Part shown: positions 43,258 to 53,200 of the stretch, piece after piece
Layout: each line of letters begins with the position of its first letter
Position numbering within the stretch: position 1 is the first letter of the stretch
NCBI RefSeq assembly: GCF_010726245.1
Contig: NZ_AP022561.1
Location: 4,588,001 to 4,652,000, forward strand
From: Mycolicibacterium aichiense
Lineage (GTDB): Bacteria > Actinomycetota > Actinomycetes > Mycobacteriales > Mycobacteriaceae
Direction of reading: 5' to 3'
Length of the DNA stretch: 64,000 nucleotides
Translations under genes and position numbers: made by a program
Notes under the pieces: model-generated
What the model was told of the DNA's origin: nothing
Database searches by the model: none
The model's input: only the letters and a program-made list of their open reading frames with translations

Positions 43258-43991
43258 GCTTTCTCCTCGATCGGTGCCAAATAGGCTTCGAACAACTCGG
43301 CATAAAGCCTCAGCGGGCCGCCCTCGGCGCGCGGGCCCCAGATCTCGGCCGGATCGAATTCGACGATGTAGATCGGCATCGGGTCACCGATGCCATCGCC
43401 GGTGTGGGTGAAGTAGCCGTAGTCACCCTCGAAGACGCGTTCCACAGTGCCGACCCGTTCGCGCAGGTAACCGGGTAGCCGGCTGTGCGCGTCGGCGGGC
43501 ACATTGGTGATGCGCACCTGCGAGCCGACCGCGAACTTCGGGTGCGCGACGTCGCGGCGCGGACTGTCCCCGAGGCGGAGATAGGCGATCACCTGGTCGT
43601 CGATCGCCGGAAGGTCCTCGGCGTCGGCGCCCGAGGCCGCCTCGTTCATCCGTTCGGCGAGCTCCTCCTCGGTCACATAGCCCTTGTCGATGAAGAACTG
43701 GGTGATGCCGCCCAGCCACTTCTCGTAGTAGCGAAACTTGAAGTAGTCGAACGGGTTCATCGCCTCGGCGCCGGTACGCAGGTCCGCCCACGTCCACTCG
43801 TCTTTGAAGGCGGTGGGCACCTCGTCGATCGGATACGCCGGCAGCGCGGCCCCCAGATGGTTCGACAAGCCCATCATCGCGACGTGGATGCCGAAGATGC
43901 GCTTCTCCCACTCCTCGACGAAGACCCGCTTCTCCAGGGTCAACGGCTCGGGCAGGCCTTCAAGGCCACCGAGATAGTGCTGCAGTTTCAT
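43254..43991 (-). CDS. nthB: nitrile hydratase beta subunit
   Basis: A 245-residue beta subunit: MKLQHYLGGLEGLPEP, VFVEEWEKRIFGIHVAMMGL, FKFRYYEKWLGGITQFFID and the C-terminal SH3-like domain VGSQVRITNVPADAHSRLPG, ending TGDGIGDPMPIYIVEFDPAE IWG. The length and landmarks are typical. The start ATG (43991) shares a base with the upstream DUF1097 gene stop (TGATG), so the operon is read through from DUF1097. Confidence 0.94.
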   Translation of the reverse strand: MKLQHYLGGLEGLPEPLTLEKRVFVEEWEKRIFGIHVAMMGLSNHLGAALPAYPIDEVPTAFKDEWTWADLRTGAEAMNPFDYFKFRYYEKWLGGITQFFIDKGYVTEEELAERMNEAASGADAEDLPAIDDQVIAYLRLGDSPRRDVAHPKFAVGSQVRITNVPADAHSRLPGYLRERVGTVERVFEGDYGYFTHTGDGIGDPMPIYIVEFDPAEIWGPRAEGGPLRLYAELFEAYLAPIEEKA

Positions 43992-44521
43992 CAGGCCGGG
44001 CTTCCTTCCGTGTGTGGGGGTGCGGTGTCTGCGACCGGCTTCTTCGTCATCGCGGTGGCCAGGTACTCCGAAAGCAGGCCAAAGGATGCGCCGAGGATGC
44101 AGGCCACCGCGGCGACGAGCCCCGGGTGCGAGACGGTGGTGACGGTGATGTCGTTGCCTCGTCCGGCGACCGTCGAGACCGTGGAGGCGAATCCGACGAC
44201 GACGGCGGGAGTGGTGGCCAACAGAGGCACCCACGACGCCTGCACCATGACAGCGCTGCCGACACCCACCGCGATCGCGGTCACCAGCAGACTGCCGCCC
44301 ATCAGATAGGCGGCGTACAGGCTGGCCGAGGCGATGACCACACCGACGATGTTCGACGAGACCGACCGGACCCAGCCGGCGACACCGCCACCGACGAAGA
44401 AGAACGACGCCCACGCCAGGAACACCACCCAGATCGGCACGGTGATGACTTCGGCAGTGAACGCGACTGCCACGCCGCCGAGCACGCCGATGCTCAGCGT
44501 CAGGGCTGTCCGAGAATCCAT
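43991..44521 (-). CDS. DUF1097-like membrane protein, first gene of the nitrile hydratase operon
   Basis: A 176-residue protein with five or six hydrophobic segments: ALTLSIGVLGGVAVAFTAEV, PIWVVFLAWASFFFVGGGVA, SNIVGVVIASASLYAAYLMG and LVAAVACILGASFGLLSEYL. DUF1097 membrane proteins have no proven function. As first gene in the nitrile hydratase operon it could be a nitrile, amide or cation transporter, but that is only a guess. The ATG at 44521 follows TAGGTGGGCC. The gene diverges from the GlxA/AraC-type regulator. Confidence 0.75.
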   Translation of the reverse strand: MDSRTALTLSIGVLGGVAVAFTAEVITVPIWVVFLAWASFFFVGGGVAGWVRSVSSNIVGVVIASASLYAAYLMGGSLLVTAIAVGVGSAVMVQASWVPLLATTPAVVVGFASTVSTVAGRGNDITVTTVSHPGLVAAVACILGASFGLLSEYLATAMTKKPVADTAPPHTEGSPA

Positions 44522-44638
44522 GGCCCACCTACTTAGAAGGTTTGGTGACTCGCTTCGACACCGGAGCGGAGTACGGTGAAATCAGCCTCCGCCCAGGGGG
44601 TTTCAGCGGTGTTACGGCCCGATTGCTCGGCCCGTCAG

Positions 44639-44667
44639 GTCCGGACACGAAACGCGCAATTCCGGAC
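44639..44667. promoter_or_regulatory. inverted repeat in the nitrile hydratase/AraC intergenic region
   Basis: GTCCGGA (44639-44645) and TCCGGAC (44661-44667) are perfect 7-bp arms separated by 15 bp, in the 240-bp spacer between the DUF1097-nitrile hydratase operon and the divergent AraC-type regulator gene. The arm-to-arm distance (22 bp start to start) suits a regulator dimer bound on one DNA face. Confidence 0.5.
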
Positions 44668-44761
44668 TTATCGGTACCGACCTACCGTTCACGTTGCCGT
44701 CGCACCGTGGTGCCGCTACGTTGACTTCACCTCGGATGGGGTCACGAGAGGACAGCACCGG

Positions 44762-45841
44762 GTGTCAGGCGAGCACAGATCACAGCGGCCGACCGCCGCG
44801 GGGCGTCGACCCGCGAATGCGCGGGAATCACCGGCGCCCAAGATCGTCGTGTTCGCGCTGTATGACAAAGTGACGCTACAAGATGTGGCCGCGCCACTCG
44901 AAATATTCGCGCGGGCAAACGATTTCGGCGCGAGATACCAGGTGATCCTGGCCTCGCTGACGGGCGAAGCCGTGAACACGACCTCGTTCGTCACCCTCAA
45001 GGTCGACGTCCCGCTTACCGAGGTGCCGGACCACATCGACACGTTGATCGTCCCGGGTGGGGTGCCGCCGGACTTCTACTTCACCCCCGGCGAGCACGAC
45101 ATCCCCGAAGAGCAGACCCCGGACGTCGTGGCGTCGGCCTTGGAAATGGTGGGCGAGCTGGCTCCGCGGGCACGCAGGGTGGCCTCGGTTTGCACCGGCG
45201 CGTTCGTGCTTGCAGCCCTGGGCTTGCTCGAAGGCCGCCGTGCGACCACCCATTGGGCGCATTGCCAGGAGTTGGCGCGCACCTACCCCGAGATCGAGGT
45301 GGTGCCGGATTCGTTGTTCGTTCAGGACGGCCCGTACATCACCGGGGCGGGAATCAGCGCGGGCGTCGACCTCGGCCTGGCCATGGTGGAAAGCGACTAC
45401 GGCCCCGACGTCGCCCGGCGGGTGGCGCGTTGGATGGTGGTGTTCCTGCAACGGCCCGGCGGCCAGGCCCAGTTCAGCGTCTGGACCGAGGCCGCCTCGC
45501 CGGTATCGCGCGGGCTACGCGAGATCCTCGACTCCGTTGTGACCGATCCGGCAGCCGATCATTCGATCGCGTCGATGGCCGAACGCGCCGCCGTCAGCGA
45601 GCGGCATCTGGTTCGGATGTTCCGCGACCAAGTGGGGTTGACGCCGTCGCGGTTCGTCGAGCAGGCCCGGCTGGAGGCGGCGAAAGTACTGCTGGCGACC
45701 GGCGATCACGGCCAAGAGACCGTTGCGCGGCGGGCCGGCTTCGGGTCGGCGGACACCATGCGCCGAACCTTCCGCCGGGCGTTGGGCGTGTCACCGAGCT
45801 CCTATCGAAGCCGTTTCCGCACGACCGGCATCCATCGCTGA
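44762..45841 (+). CDS. GlxA/AraC family regulator with DJ-1/PfpI-like domain
   Basis: A 359-residue regulator. Residues ~35-215 form a DJ-1/PfpI-type sensor domain (KIVVFALYDKVTLQDVAAPL, VASVCTGAFVLAALGLLEGR with its nucleophile-elbow-like Cys, TTHWAHC). Residues ~250-350 are two AraC helix-turn-helix units (SIASMAERAAVSERHLVRMF, GFGSADTMRRTFRRALGVSP). GlxA-type regulators control amide, nitrile and cyanide metabolism and other operons. Its divergence from the nitrile hydratase operon points to substrate-dependent activation. The GTG at 44762 follows GAGAGGACAGCACCGG; the true start may be earlier. Confidence 0.88.
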   Translation: MSGEHRSQRPTAAGRRPANARESPAPKIVVFALYDKVTLQDVAAPLEIFARANDFGARYQVILASLTGEAVNTTSFVTLKVDVPLTEVPDHIDTLIVPGGVPPDFYFTPGEHDIPEEQTPDVVASALEMVGELAPRARRVASVCTGAFVLAALGLLEGRRATTHWAHCQELARTYPEIEVVPDSLFVQDGPYITGAGISAGVDLGLAMVESDYGPDVARRVARWMVVFLQRPGGQAQFSVWTEAASPVSRGLREILDSVVTDPAADHSIASMAERAAVSERHLVRMFRDQVGLTPSRFVEQARLEAAKVLLATGDHGQETVARRAGFGSADTMRRTFRRALGVSPSSYRSRFRTTGIHR

Positions 45842-45975
45842 CGCCCTCATCCGGCTCCTTGTGATGCCAGAGTGAAAATTGAATAGCCGACCGCGTACTG
45901 CGGCTCGCATGCCGATGCCAGTGGTGCCGACAACCTGTTCGTGACCACCCCCGCCGGCGGCTGCCGGTAAGGGCA

Positions 45976-46563
45976 TCAGTCGACCGAGCTGACCGTCGCG
46001 TCGCAGATCGGCACGTCGACGTTCATCGTATGGGGCACAACGTCATCGGGTGCAGTGACGACCAGGGTTCCCCACCGCGCGCACGCCTTGCCCGTTGCCG
46101 AGTCGAGTGCCGAGGCCGTCACGTCGGCGGTGGCGACGTCGCCGGGGTTGAGCGTCAGTCGATGCGCTGCGTTGGCGGGGCGGCGTGGCACGTTGATCAG
46201 CACGCCGCCGGCGGGCGTGACCAGATCAGCGCCCGGATATCCGACCAGTGTGCAGGCGTGTCCGGACGTGTTCGTGAAGGACACGATGACCTGACGTTGC
46301 GCGCCGGATTCCTGCAAGGTCCCGGTGGTGACGGTGAGGTCCTCGCCTGAGCATCCCCCTGCGGCGCTCGGAGCGGACTGCGGCGTGGTGGTGGGTGTGG
46401 CCGTCACGGTGACTGTGGTCGGTGCGGTAGGGGGCGGTGGTGCCGAGACCGACGTGGTCGGCGGTGCGGTCGCCTGCGTGACCGGCGCGGTGTTCTGCCC
46501 GGCGGAACAACCGGCGAGCAGAACGACCGTCGCCAGAAGCAAAACCGGTCGGGCGGATGTCAT
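45976..46563 (-). CDS. DUF4232-like lipoprotein
   Basis: A 195-residue lipoprotein: signal PVLLLATVVLLAGCSAG with the lipobox LAGC, a Thr/Pro/Ser-rich linker (about residues 24-75), then a DUF4232-like beta domain: QVIVSFTNTSGHACTLVGYP, GADLVTPAGGVLINVPRRPA, LNPGDVATADVTASALDSAT. DUF4232 domains are found on surface lipoproteins of actinobacteria; no activity is known. Several upstream in-frame codons lack a lipobox and were excluded. It diverges from a small membrane protein. Confidence 0.82.
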   Translation of the reverse strand: MTSARPVLLLATVVLLAGCSAGQNTAPVTQATAPPTTSVSAPPPPTAPTTVTVTATPTTTPQSAPSAAGGCSGEDLTVTTGTLQESGAQRQVIVSFTNTSGHACTLVGYPGADLVTPAGGVLINVPRRPANAAHRLTLNPGDVATADVTASALDSATGKACARWGTLVVTAPDDVVPHTMNVDVPICDATVSSVD

Positions 46564-46647
46564 GTCGTCATCCCACCGCAGGGACGCGCCTACCGATCCC
46601 ACATTGCGACTGTTTTCTCCCGGCTGATCGTGGGCATTAGAGGACAC

Positions 46648-46881
46648 ATGAACAAGCTGGCCCGTGTTCGGCATGCCGAGCAGCGCGTCCTCAGAATCCA
46701 GCGGCGGGTCTGGCTGGCGCAGGTTTTGATGTGGCCCACCATCGTCGTCGGCGCAGTGGTCTCGGTGGGGGCTGGTGTGTGGTTTCTTCAGCGTCGATCG
46801 GGCGGTGGGCGGCATGAGATGCCGGAGACTCCCGGAGCACATGAGGCAGGCGTTGTCGACGCGGGAACCGGCGGCACGTAG
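46648..46881 (+). CDS. small single-pass membrane protein
   Basis: A 77-residue protein: a charged N-terminus (NKLARVRHAEQRVLRIQRRV), one membrane helix (VLMWPTIVVGAVVSVGAGVW) and a Gly/Glu-rich tail. No family is recognised. The ATG at 46648 follows AGAGGACAC. The gene converges on the GH16 gene with a 40-bp gap. Its real existence is likely given the ribosome-binding site and codon use, but its role is unknown. Confidence 0.55.
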   Translation: MNKLARVRHAEQRVLRIQRRVWLAQVLMWPTIVVGAVVSVGAGVWFLQRRSGGGRHEMPETPGAHEAGVVDAGTGGT

Positions 46882-46921
46882 CGGCGCCGGGATGAGGTTG
46901 GCTGCCCCGCGGTAGCGTCGG

Positions 46922-47725
46922 CTACCAGATGCGGATCCAGTCGATCAGCATCGCCGCCGGCCAGTTACCCAGCGAAGGATCACCGCCGCCGGGTCCCCCG
47001 ACCGCGAGGGTGAACATCGGCGCCAGCCAATACCCGGGATTGTTGAACGGCCAGCGCAGGTCGGTGGGGTTGCCGTGGACCGGGATCGGCTTGGGCGGCA
47101 CCGTGAAGTAGGGCTTCGCACCGTCGACGTAGTCGCGCCAGAACTTGAATCCGTCTGCGTCCCAACGCATCCGCCAGGTGTGCCAGCCACCGTCGACCAG
47201 CCCGGCGATCGACTTGCTTTCCCACGTCTTGCCGTTCGATGCCGCGTGGACCGTGGTGCCCGGCGCCCAGCTGCGGTTGCCGTAGTACTCGAAGATGTCG
47301 ACCTCACCGTCGGGCAACGGATCTTCGTTGACCGCCCAGTACGCGGGCCAGGCGCCCGAGGTCAGGCAGTCGAGCTTGGCCCGCGCTTCCCAGGTATGGC
47401 CCATGGGGACTCGCCAGTTTCCCCGCACTTTGCCGCTGAAGTACTGATCGTCTTCGTGGGTGGCGAGGAGCACGAGGTTGGAGTTTCCGTCGAGGAAGAC
47501 GTTGCGCCGGTCGTCGCGGTACTGGCTTTCGACCGGAGGCCAGACGTCGTCCTGCCAGTTCTGTATCGACCAATTCGCCGGGTTCGGGGCCGACCCCGCC
47601 GGTCCGTCGAAATCGTCCTGGAATAGGTAGGGGGCTTCCGCGTTCGCACTCGGGATCGGAAGTGCGGCGGCAAGCAGGCCCAGCCCCGACATCAACATCA
47701 TGCTTCGACGGTCCAATTCGGGCAC
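46922..47725 (-). CDS. secreted glycoside hydrolase family 16 protein (Rv0315-like)
   Basis: A 267-residue protein starting VPELDRRSMMLMSGLGLLAA, a possible Tat signal (DRRSMM) with cleavage near SANAEAP. The GH16 core has the nucleophile and acid/base motif DGEVDIFEYYGNRSW (ExDxxE) and WAPGTTVHAASNG. From memory it matches Rv0315 of M. tuberculosis, a beta-1,3-glucanase-like exported antigen (VFLDGNSNLVL is shared). It probably acts on glucans at or outside the cell wall. The start is GTG (47723-47725) by comparison with Rv0315. Confidence 0.9.
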   Translation of the reverse strand: MPELDRRSMMLMSGLGLLAAALPIPSANAEAPYLFQDDFDGPAGSAPNPANWSIQNWQDDVWPPVESQYRDDRRNVFLDGNSNLVLLATHEDDQYFSGKVRGNWRVPMGHTWEARAKLDCLTSGAWPAYWAVNEDPLPDGEVDIFEYYGNRSWAPGTTVHAASNGKTWESKSIAGLVDGGWHTWRMRWDADGFKFWRDYVDGAKPYFTVPPKPIPVHGNPTDLRWPFNNPGYWLAPMFTLAVGGPGGGDPSLGNWPAAMLIDWIRIW

Positions 47726-47768
47726 GGCTCGACCATAAAGCAGCGGCCGCGCCCGGGCGCGGATTTGG

Positions 47769-48158
47769 TCAGTCGAGAATGTCCCCATCGAGGTAGAACC
47801 AGCGACGGGCCCGCACGGCGAAGCGCGACCGCTCGTGCAACACCCCAGGTCGGGGGCCTTGCCGGTACCGCGCCCGGAATTCGACCTCACCGGATTCGTC
47901 ACCGGGCTGCCCGTCGGCGGTGTCGACGATCTCCAGCCCGGTCCAGGTCAGCCCGTCGGCCGGAGGGAGCGCGTCGGGCCGGGTGCGCGGATGCCAGGTC
48001 TGCCACACGTAGTCGAGGTCGCCGACGGCGTAGGCGCTGTATCGGGACCGCATCAGCTGCTGCGCGGTGCCGGCCTTGCTCTCGCCCCGGTGCAGCGGCA
48101 GACAGCAGCGGCCGAACGGTGCGCCGGACCCGCACGGGCAGAGATCGGTCGAGCGCAT
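47769..48158 (-). CDS. YchJ family SEC-C metal-binding protein
   Basis: A 129-residue protein. The N-terminal SEC-C-like zinc motif LCPCGSGAPFGRCCLPLHRG supplies four cysteine/histidine ligands, and an NTF2-like core follows: MRSRYSAYAVGDLDYVWQTW, RARYRQGPRPGVLHERSRFA, FYLDGDI. This is the YchJ layout; its role is unknown but is often linked to protein quality control. It starts at ATG 48158, 10 bp before the stop of the mycolic-acid-type methyltransferase gene upstream on the same strand. Confidence 0.9.
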   Translation of the reverse strand: MRSTDLCPCGSGAPFGRCCLPLHRGESKAGTAQQLMRSRYSAYAVGDLDYVWQTWHPRTRPDALPPADGLTWTGLEIVDTADGQPGDESGEVEFRARYRQGPRPGVLHERSRFAVRARRWFYLDGDILD

Positions 48159-48165
48159 GCAGACC

Positions 48166-49053
48166 TCAGGCCGCGGGCTTGTGATAGGTGACGAGGTTGA
48201 CGTCGCAGTACTCCTTGGTGAACATGCCCTGGCAGCCGCGGAGGTACTTCATGTAGCGGTCGTAGACCTCTTCGGATTGGATCTCGATTGCCTTGTCGCG
48301 GTTGGCTTCTAGAGCATCCCCCCAGATGCCGAGGGTCTTGATGTAGTGCGGTCGCAACGACAGCACCTCCGGGACGGTGAATCCGGCTGCCTCGCCGCGT
48401 TCCTGCATCATGGTGGCCGTCGGGATGCGACCGCCGGGAAAGATCTCGGTGAGGATGAACTTGACGAACCGCAGACCCTCGAACGTGATGGGCGTGCCGC
48501 GCTCGGCCATCTCGTAGGGGTGGTAGCTGGTGGTGCTCTGGATGGTCATTCGCCCGTCGTCGGGCAGGATGTTGAAGCAGTTCTTGAAGAAGTGGTCGTA
48601 GCGCTCGAAGCCGAAATGTTCGAATGCCTCAATCGACACGATCCGGTCCACGGGCTCGGTGAACTCTTCCCAGCCATGCAGTTGAACGTCGTGGGTCCGC
48701 CCGGAATCGACCGCGCCGAGCAGCTCTGTGGTGTGCGCATGCTGGTTTTTCGACAGCGTGAGGCCGATGACGTTGACGTCGTATTTCTCCATCGCGCGTT
48801 TCATCGTGGCGCCCCACCCACAGCCGATGTCCAGCAGCGTCATCCCCGGCTTCAGATCGAGCTTGTCCAGGTTCAGATCGATCTTGGCGATCTGGGCTTC
48901 TTCCAACGAGAGGTCGGCGGGTTCGAAATAGGCGCAGCTGTACGTTCGGGTCGGGTCCTGAAACAGGCCGAAGAAGTCGTCGGACAGATCGTAGTGAGCT
49001 TGGATGTCCTCGAAATGAGGCCGCATCGTCGAAGTGGATTCGTTGTCGGGCAT
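48166..49053 (-). CDS. cyclopropane mycolic acid synthase family methyltransferase
   Basis: A 295-residue SAM-dependent enzyme of the CmaA/MmaA/PcaA group: [20 protein letters not shown], the SAM motif [54 protein letters not shown] and the ending [16 protein letters not shown]. It adds a methylene, methyl or hydroxyl group to a double bond of mycolic acids, which shapes envelope permeability. Paralogues differ in product and position, so the exact modification is not assigned. The ATG at 49053 follows GGGAGGGC. It lies downstream of an epimerase gene on the same strand. Confidence 0.93.
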   Translation of the reverse strand: MPDNESTSTMRPHFEDIQAHYDLSDDFFGLFQDPTRTYSCAYFEPADLSLEEAQIAKIDLNLDKLDLKPGMTLLDIGCGWGATMKRAMEKYDVNVIGLTLSKNQHAHTTELLGAVDSGRTHDVQLHGWEEFTEPVDRIVSIEAFEHFGFERYDHFFKNCFNILPDDGRMTIQSTTSYHPYEMAERGTPITFEGLRFVKFILTEIFPGGRIPTATMMQERGEAAGFTVPEVLSLRPHYIKTLGIWGDALEANRDKAIEIQSEEVYDRYMKYLRGCQGMFTKEYCDVNLVTYHKPAA

Positions 49054-49155
49054 GGTCCGTATGCCCTCCCGTCTGGGATGGGTGAAGCGATCGCGTGGTG
49101 GCTCGCACCCTACGCGGTGCGGGTGCGCCGACGCGTCATTTCGGCCACCGGCGGG

Positions 49156-50058
49156 CTAGGAGCCGACCAGCTCCGGGCGGAACTTGGCTGCCATCCGCCG
49201 CATCCCGTCGCGCCAGTCGACGCTGGTGCCCCCGATGAGCTCATGCATTTTGGTGACGTCCAACGGATTGCCGCGCAGCGCTTGATCACTTTCCTCGAAG
49301 ACCGGTTCCGTGCCGACGAGCGATCCGAGGAAGGCGCACCATTCTTGGACGCTGACGTATTGATCGCCGCCCCAGTTGACGGTGGTGGCCGGAACTGAGG
49401 CCACCTCAAGCAGTTTCGGGATCATCGCGATGATGTCGTCTTCGTGGATGGGGTTGTAGACGGCCGGCCCGCCGGGCGGGACGGGGACGGGCATGCCGCG
49501 CAGCATCATCTCCATCTGGAAATAGGGCCAGCCGCCGTTGTCGCCGTAGGGAACGTTGAGGCGCGCGATGGTGGTCGGGACGCCGAGGGCGCGTGCCATG
49601 GTCGCGACGACGGTCTCACCGGCGATCTTGGTGATGGAATAGGTCGGCAGCAGGCTCTTGTGGTTGTCGCCGTAAACGGTGCGCTCGGTCCGCGGCTCGT
49701 CGCCGGGCGGGTCGTAGACCGCGCCGGAAGAACAGTGCAGGAACGCTTGTGCGCCGCGGCAGTGCGCCATGAGAAGACCCGCCGATTCCGCGTTGGCGGC
49801 GAGGTCTTTGTCCCAGCGACCGCTCTTGGCCACCGCCAGGTTCAGCACGTAGTCGAAATCGGTCGGCAGCCCGGTGAAGTCCCCGGCCGCCATGTTGATG
49901 GTCTCGCACCGGACGCCGGCTCTCTCGAGGCTGTCCTTGACCGCAGAGTCGGTGAACCGGGCGATGCCCCACACCTCGTTGTCCGGCGCCATGGCGAGGG
50001 CGACAGGGGTGGCGACCTGGCCACTCACTCCGGTGATCAGAATCTTGGATCCGCGCAT
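49156..50058 (-). CDS. NAD-dependent epimerase/dehydratase
   Basis: A 300-residue extended SDR: KILITGVSGQVATPVALAMA at the N-terminus (GxxGxxxT type), NLAVAKSGRWDKDLAANAES, then the Tyr-x3-Lys site TYSITKIAGETVVATMARAL and ARLNVPYGDNGGWPYFQMEM. It belongs with nucleotide-sugar and related epimerases or reductases; the substrate is unknown. The ATG at 50058 (MRGSKIL) is chosen; an upstream TTG is possible. It diverges from the large PGRS-type gene. Confidence 0.86.
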   Translation of the reverse strand: MRGSKILITGVSGQVATPVALAMAPDNEVWGIARFTDSAVKDSLERAGVRCETINMAAGDFTGLPTDFDYVLNLAVAKSGRWDKDLAANAESAGLLMAHCRGAQAFLHCSSGAVYDPPGDEPRTERTVYGDNHKSLLPTYSITKIAGETVVATMARALGVPTTIARLNVPYGDNGGWPYFQMEMMLRGMPVPVPPGGPAVYNPIHEDDIIAMIPKLLEVASVPATTVNWGGDQYVSVQEWCAFLGSLVGTEPVFEESDQALRGNPLDVTKMHELIGGTSVDWRDGMRRMAAKFRPELVGS

Positions 50059-50292
50059 CGGCTGATAATAGGCAGACAAACGACCGGGTGATCCGACTTC
50101 GCGCCGGCGCCCAGAACTGCGGTGAGCTACCGGGTCGGGTGCACCCGGATGTCCCTCCCGTGAAAGGTCCGCCCGAACATTTCGGTGATCCCATGACGTT
50201 GCAGCTAATTAGTTATAGCCTGCAACAAGTTGCCGGCAGCCAGGCGTGCGGCAACCAATCAAGCCGTGGTCACTAGTGGGGGAAGTGCCGTC

Positions 50293-53200
50293 ATGCCGTC
50301 ATCGAGTCATGCCCGAATCAGCCAGCCGTCCGAGGTGCGATTGCTTCCTGCCGAGTTCGGCGGGATGACGCCCCCGAGGCAGGCACCCACGGGCAATGCG
50401 CGGTTTTTGACCTGGCTCGGCGCCTCGGCGGTTGCCCTCGGTGTCGGTGCGGCCATCGCTTCGCTCCCTGCCGTTGCGTCAGCCGATTCCAGCGGCTCGT
50501 CGGACGCCAAGGGATCCACCACGAACAGTTCCGCGGCCAGCGGTCCGGCGAAGTCGACGGGGCACGCGAGTACCGCCCGGCAGAAACCGCGATCAGCGGG
50601 CGTCAACGGACACGCGGCCCGTAATCCCAATGGCGCCAAGAACTCCGCGACCGCAAAGAGCACGGCCAAGTCTGACCACAAGACATCAGCCGTCACCGCC
50701 GCTGTCAGCCAAGCGCCGTCCATCGCGCAGGTGAGCCCCGCGGCGGCGGTCACCACCGACGAGCCTTCGGTTCCCCGCGCCAACGCAACGGTCAGTAGCA
50801 CGCCGCCGTCGGCGCGCGTGGTCCCCGCCGTCGGCATCGAGTCGATCCTGAGCATCTTCTTCAGCAACGGCACGGCCGCGCACCCGAACGCCGGCTTGTT
50901 GATGGGCAACGGATTCTCCTATACCTCCGCCACCTGCCCGAGCGTGTGCAACGGCGGCCGCGCCGGCATCTTCGGTAACGGCGGAGCCGGCTACAACGGC
51001 GGAAACGGCGGTGCGGCCGGGCTATTCGGAGACGGCGGCAAGGGAGGCGCAGCCGTGGCCACCGACGGCAATGGCTCCGGCGGCGACGGCGGACGCGGCG
51101 GCCTGATCATGGGCAACGGTGGTTCCGGAGGAAACGGCACTCAAACCCAAGGTGGCGCGACCGGCGGCAACGGCGGCTCGGCCGGCTTCTTCGGAAGGGG
51201 CGGCAATGGCGGCAACGCCGGCGTGGCACTGGGAACCGAAGGGCCCGTGGGCGGCAACGGGGGCGACGGTGGCGTGTTCTGGGGCAACGGCGGCAACGGT
51301 GGCGACGGCGGCAACGCCATCGAGTACGGCGGCAAGGCCGGCAAGGGCGGTGATGGAGGCGACACCGGACTGTTCTCGATGGGAGGTGTCGGCGGCAACG
51401 GCGGCAACGGCGGCAAGGCCGGCTACGGCGGTGACGGTGGCGACGGCGGAGACAGCGGTCGGTTCTCGCTGTACTCGATCGGCGGCAACGGCGGGGCCGG
51501 TGGCGACAGTCCGCAACAGGGCCACGAAGACGATTACGGCGGCCACGGCGGTGAAGGAGGCCGCGGTGGCCTCTGGACGGGCAACGGGGGCGCCGGCGGA
51601 GCGGGCGGTTTCGGCGGGGGCGACGGCGGCGACGGGGGCGATGTCGGAGCTCTATCGGTGTTCGGCCGCGGCGGCAACGGCGGCGCCGGCGGCGTCGGGC
51701 AGGAAGGACGGCCCGGCGATAACGGAACCGCCGACGCACCCAATGGACTGGAAGGTTTCGCGGGCGCCGAGGGCGGTAGCGGCGGCAACGGCGGCAACGG
51801 CAGCCTGGTTTTCGGTATCGGCGGAAACGGCGGCAGCGGTGGCAAGGGCGGCTGGGGCGGTGTCGGCGGACGTGGCTTCAATTACTGGGCGAAGGCGTAC
51901 AACGTAACCACCGGAAATGGTTACAACGGTGGTAATGGCGGTGCCGGCGGAGAGGGTGGCCCCGGTGGTGCCCTCGGAGGCCAAGCCGGCAGAGGCGCCT
52001 ACCTCTTCGCAATTCCGTCCAACGGAATTTCCGGCTCGAGTGGCGTCGGCGGCCAGGGCGGTCGGGGCGGAGCCGGTGGAGCCGGTGGAAACACCAACGA
52101 CCAGAACGCAATCGGCGGTCGCGGCGGTGACGGCGGCGTCGGCGGAATCGGCGGAGTCGGTGGTGCAAGCGCCGACGGCGGGTATGGCGGCTGGGGCGGA
52201 GACGGCGGCAGAGCCGGATGGAGCTTCGGCCTCGGCGGCCAAGGAGGCAAGGGCGGAGACGGCGGCAAGGGTGGCCAAGGCGGCAACGGATCGAGCCAGA
52301 GTGTCGCGGGCGACGGCGGCACGGGTGGCCGGGCCGGAGCCGGCGGCCAAGGCGGTCAGGGCGTTTATGGCAACGGTGGCAATGGCGGCGACGGCGGCAA
52401 CGGCGGTGACGGCGGCAACGGCGGAACCGGCGGTCCTCGCCCGAGCACAGGCGGCGGCGGCGGTAACTACGGCAACTACGGCACCGGCGGGATAAGCAAC
52501 AACGCCACGCCTGGTGACAATGGCTCCTACGGCAACTCGGGCAACCCTGGGGGGCCCGGGTCGGCCACCGCACTGACAGCCGCATCGGTCGTGAGCGACA
52601 CCCGTTCTGCTACCAGCACACCGACGGCTAACGCGCGAAAAGCGTCCTCCGTCAACGCCATTGCGGCACTGCAGTCGATGTGGAGCGGGTTCACACAGGC
52701 ACTGTCGTACACCTTCTTCAATCAGTCACCGACGGTCGCGCCGAACGTGTGGGGCCAGTGGGGCACGAACAAGGTGATCACCATTGAGCTCAACGCCAAG
52801 AGCAACAATGGATTCCCGGTGACGTATTCGGTGAAAACACAGCCGAAGTACGGTTCGCTGACCTTGGATGAGACAACTGGCAACTACGTCTACACGCCCA
52901 ACCCCGACATGGTGGCCCCGGGCATCAGCGACAGTTTCACCATCACAGTCAACAACGGCAGCCGTGCTCAGTTGCCGGGGTTTGCGGGCTTCGTTCAAGG
53001 TGTGCTGCATTCTGTCGCCGTGACGATGGGGATCGCTAAGCCCGACACCATCGACCGGACAATCAACGTGACCGTCACGGGTACGGGCGTGTACGGCGGT
53101 GACGTGACCGAGTTGGCGCAACTGCACCGCCAGCAGAGCTTCTGGAACTGCTTGTTGATGGCCTCGGCGATGGCGGCCGCACAGGTCACCGGGACACAAA

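Noticed and set aside
50937..52560. Repetitive tract resembling a tandem array or CRISPR-like structure
   Set aside because: The repeats are degenerate GGC-rich codons inside one continuous reading frame with no identical direct repeats and unique spacers, so they are PGRS protein repeats.
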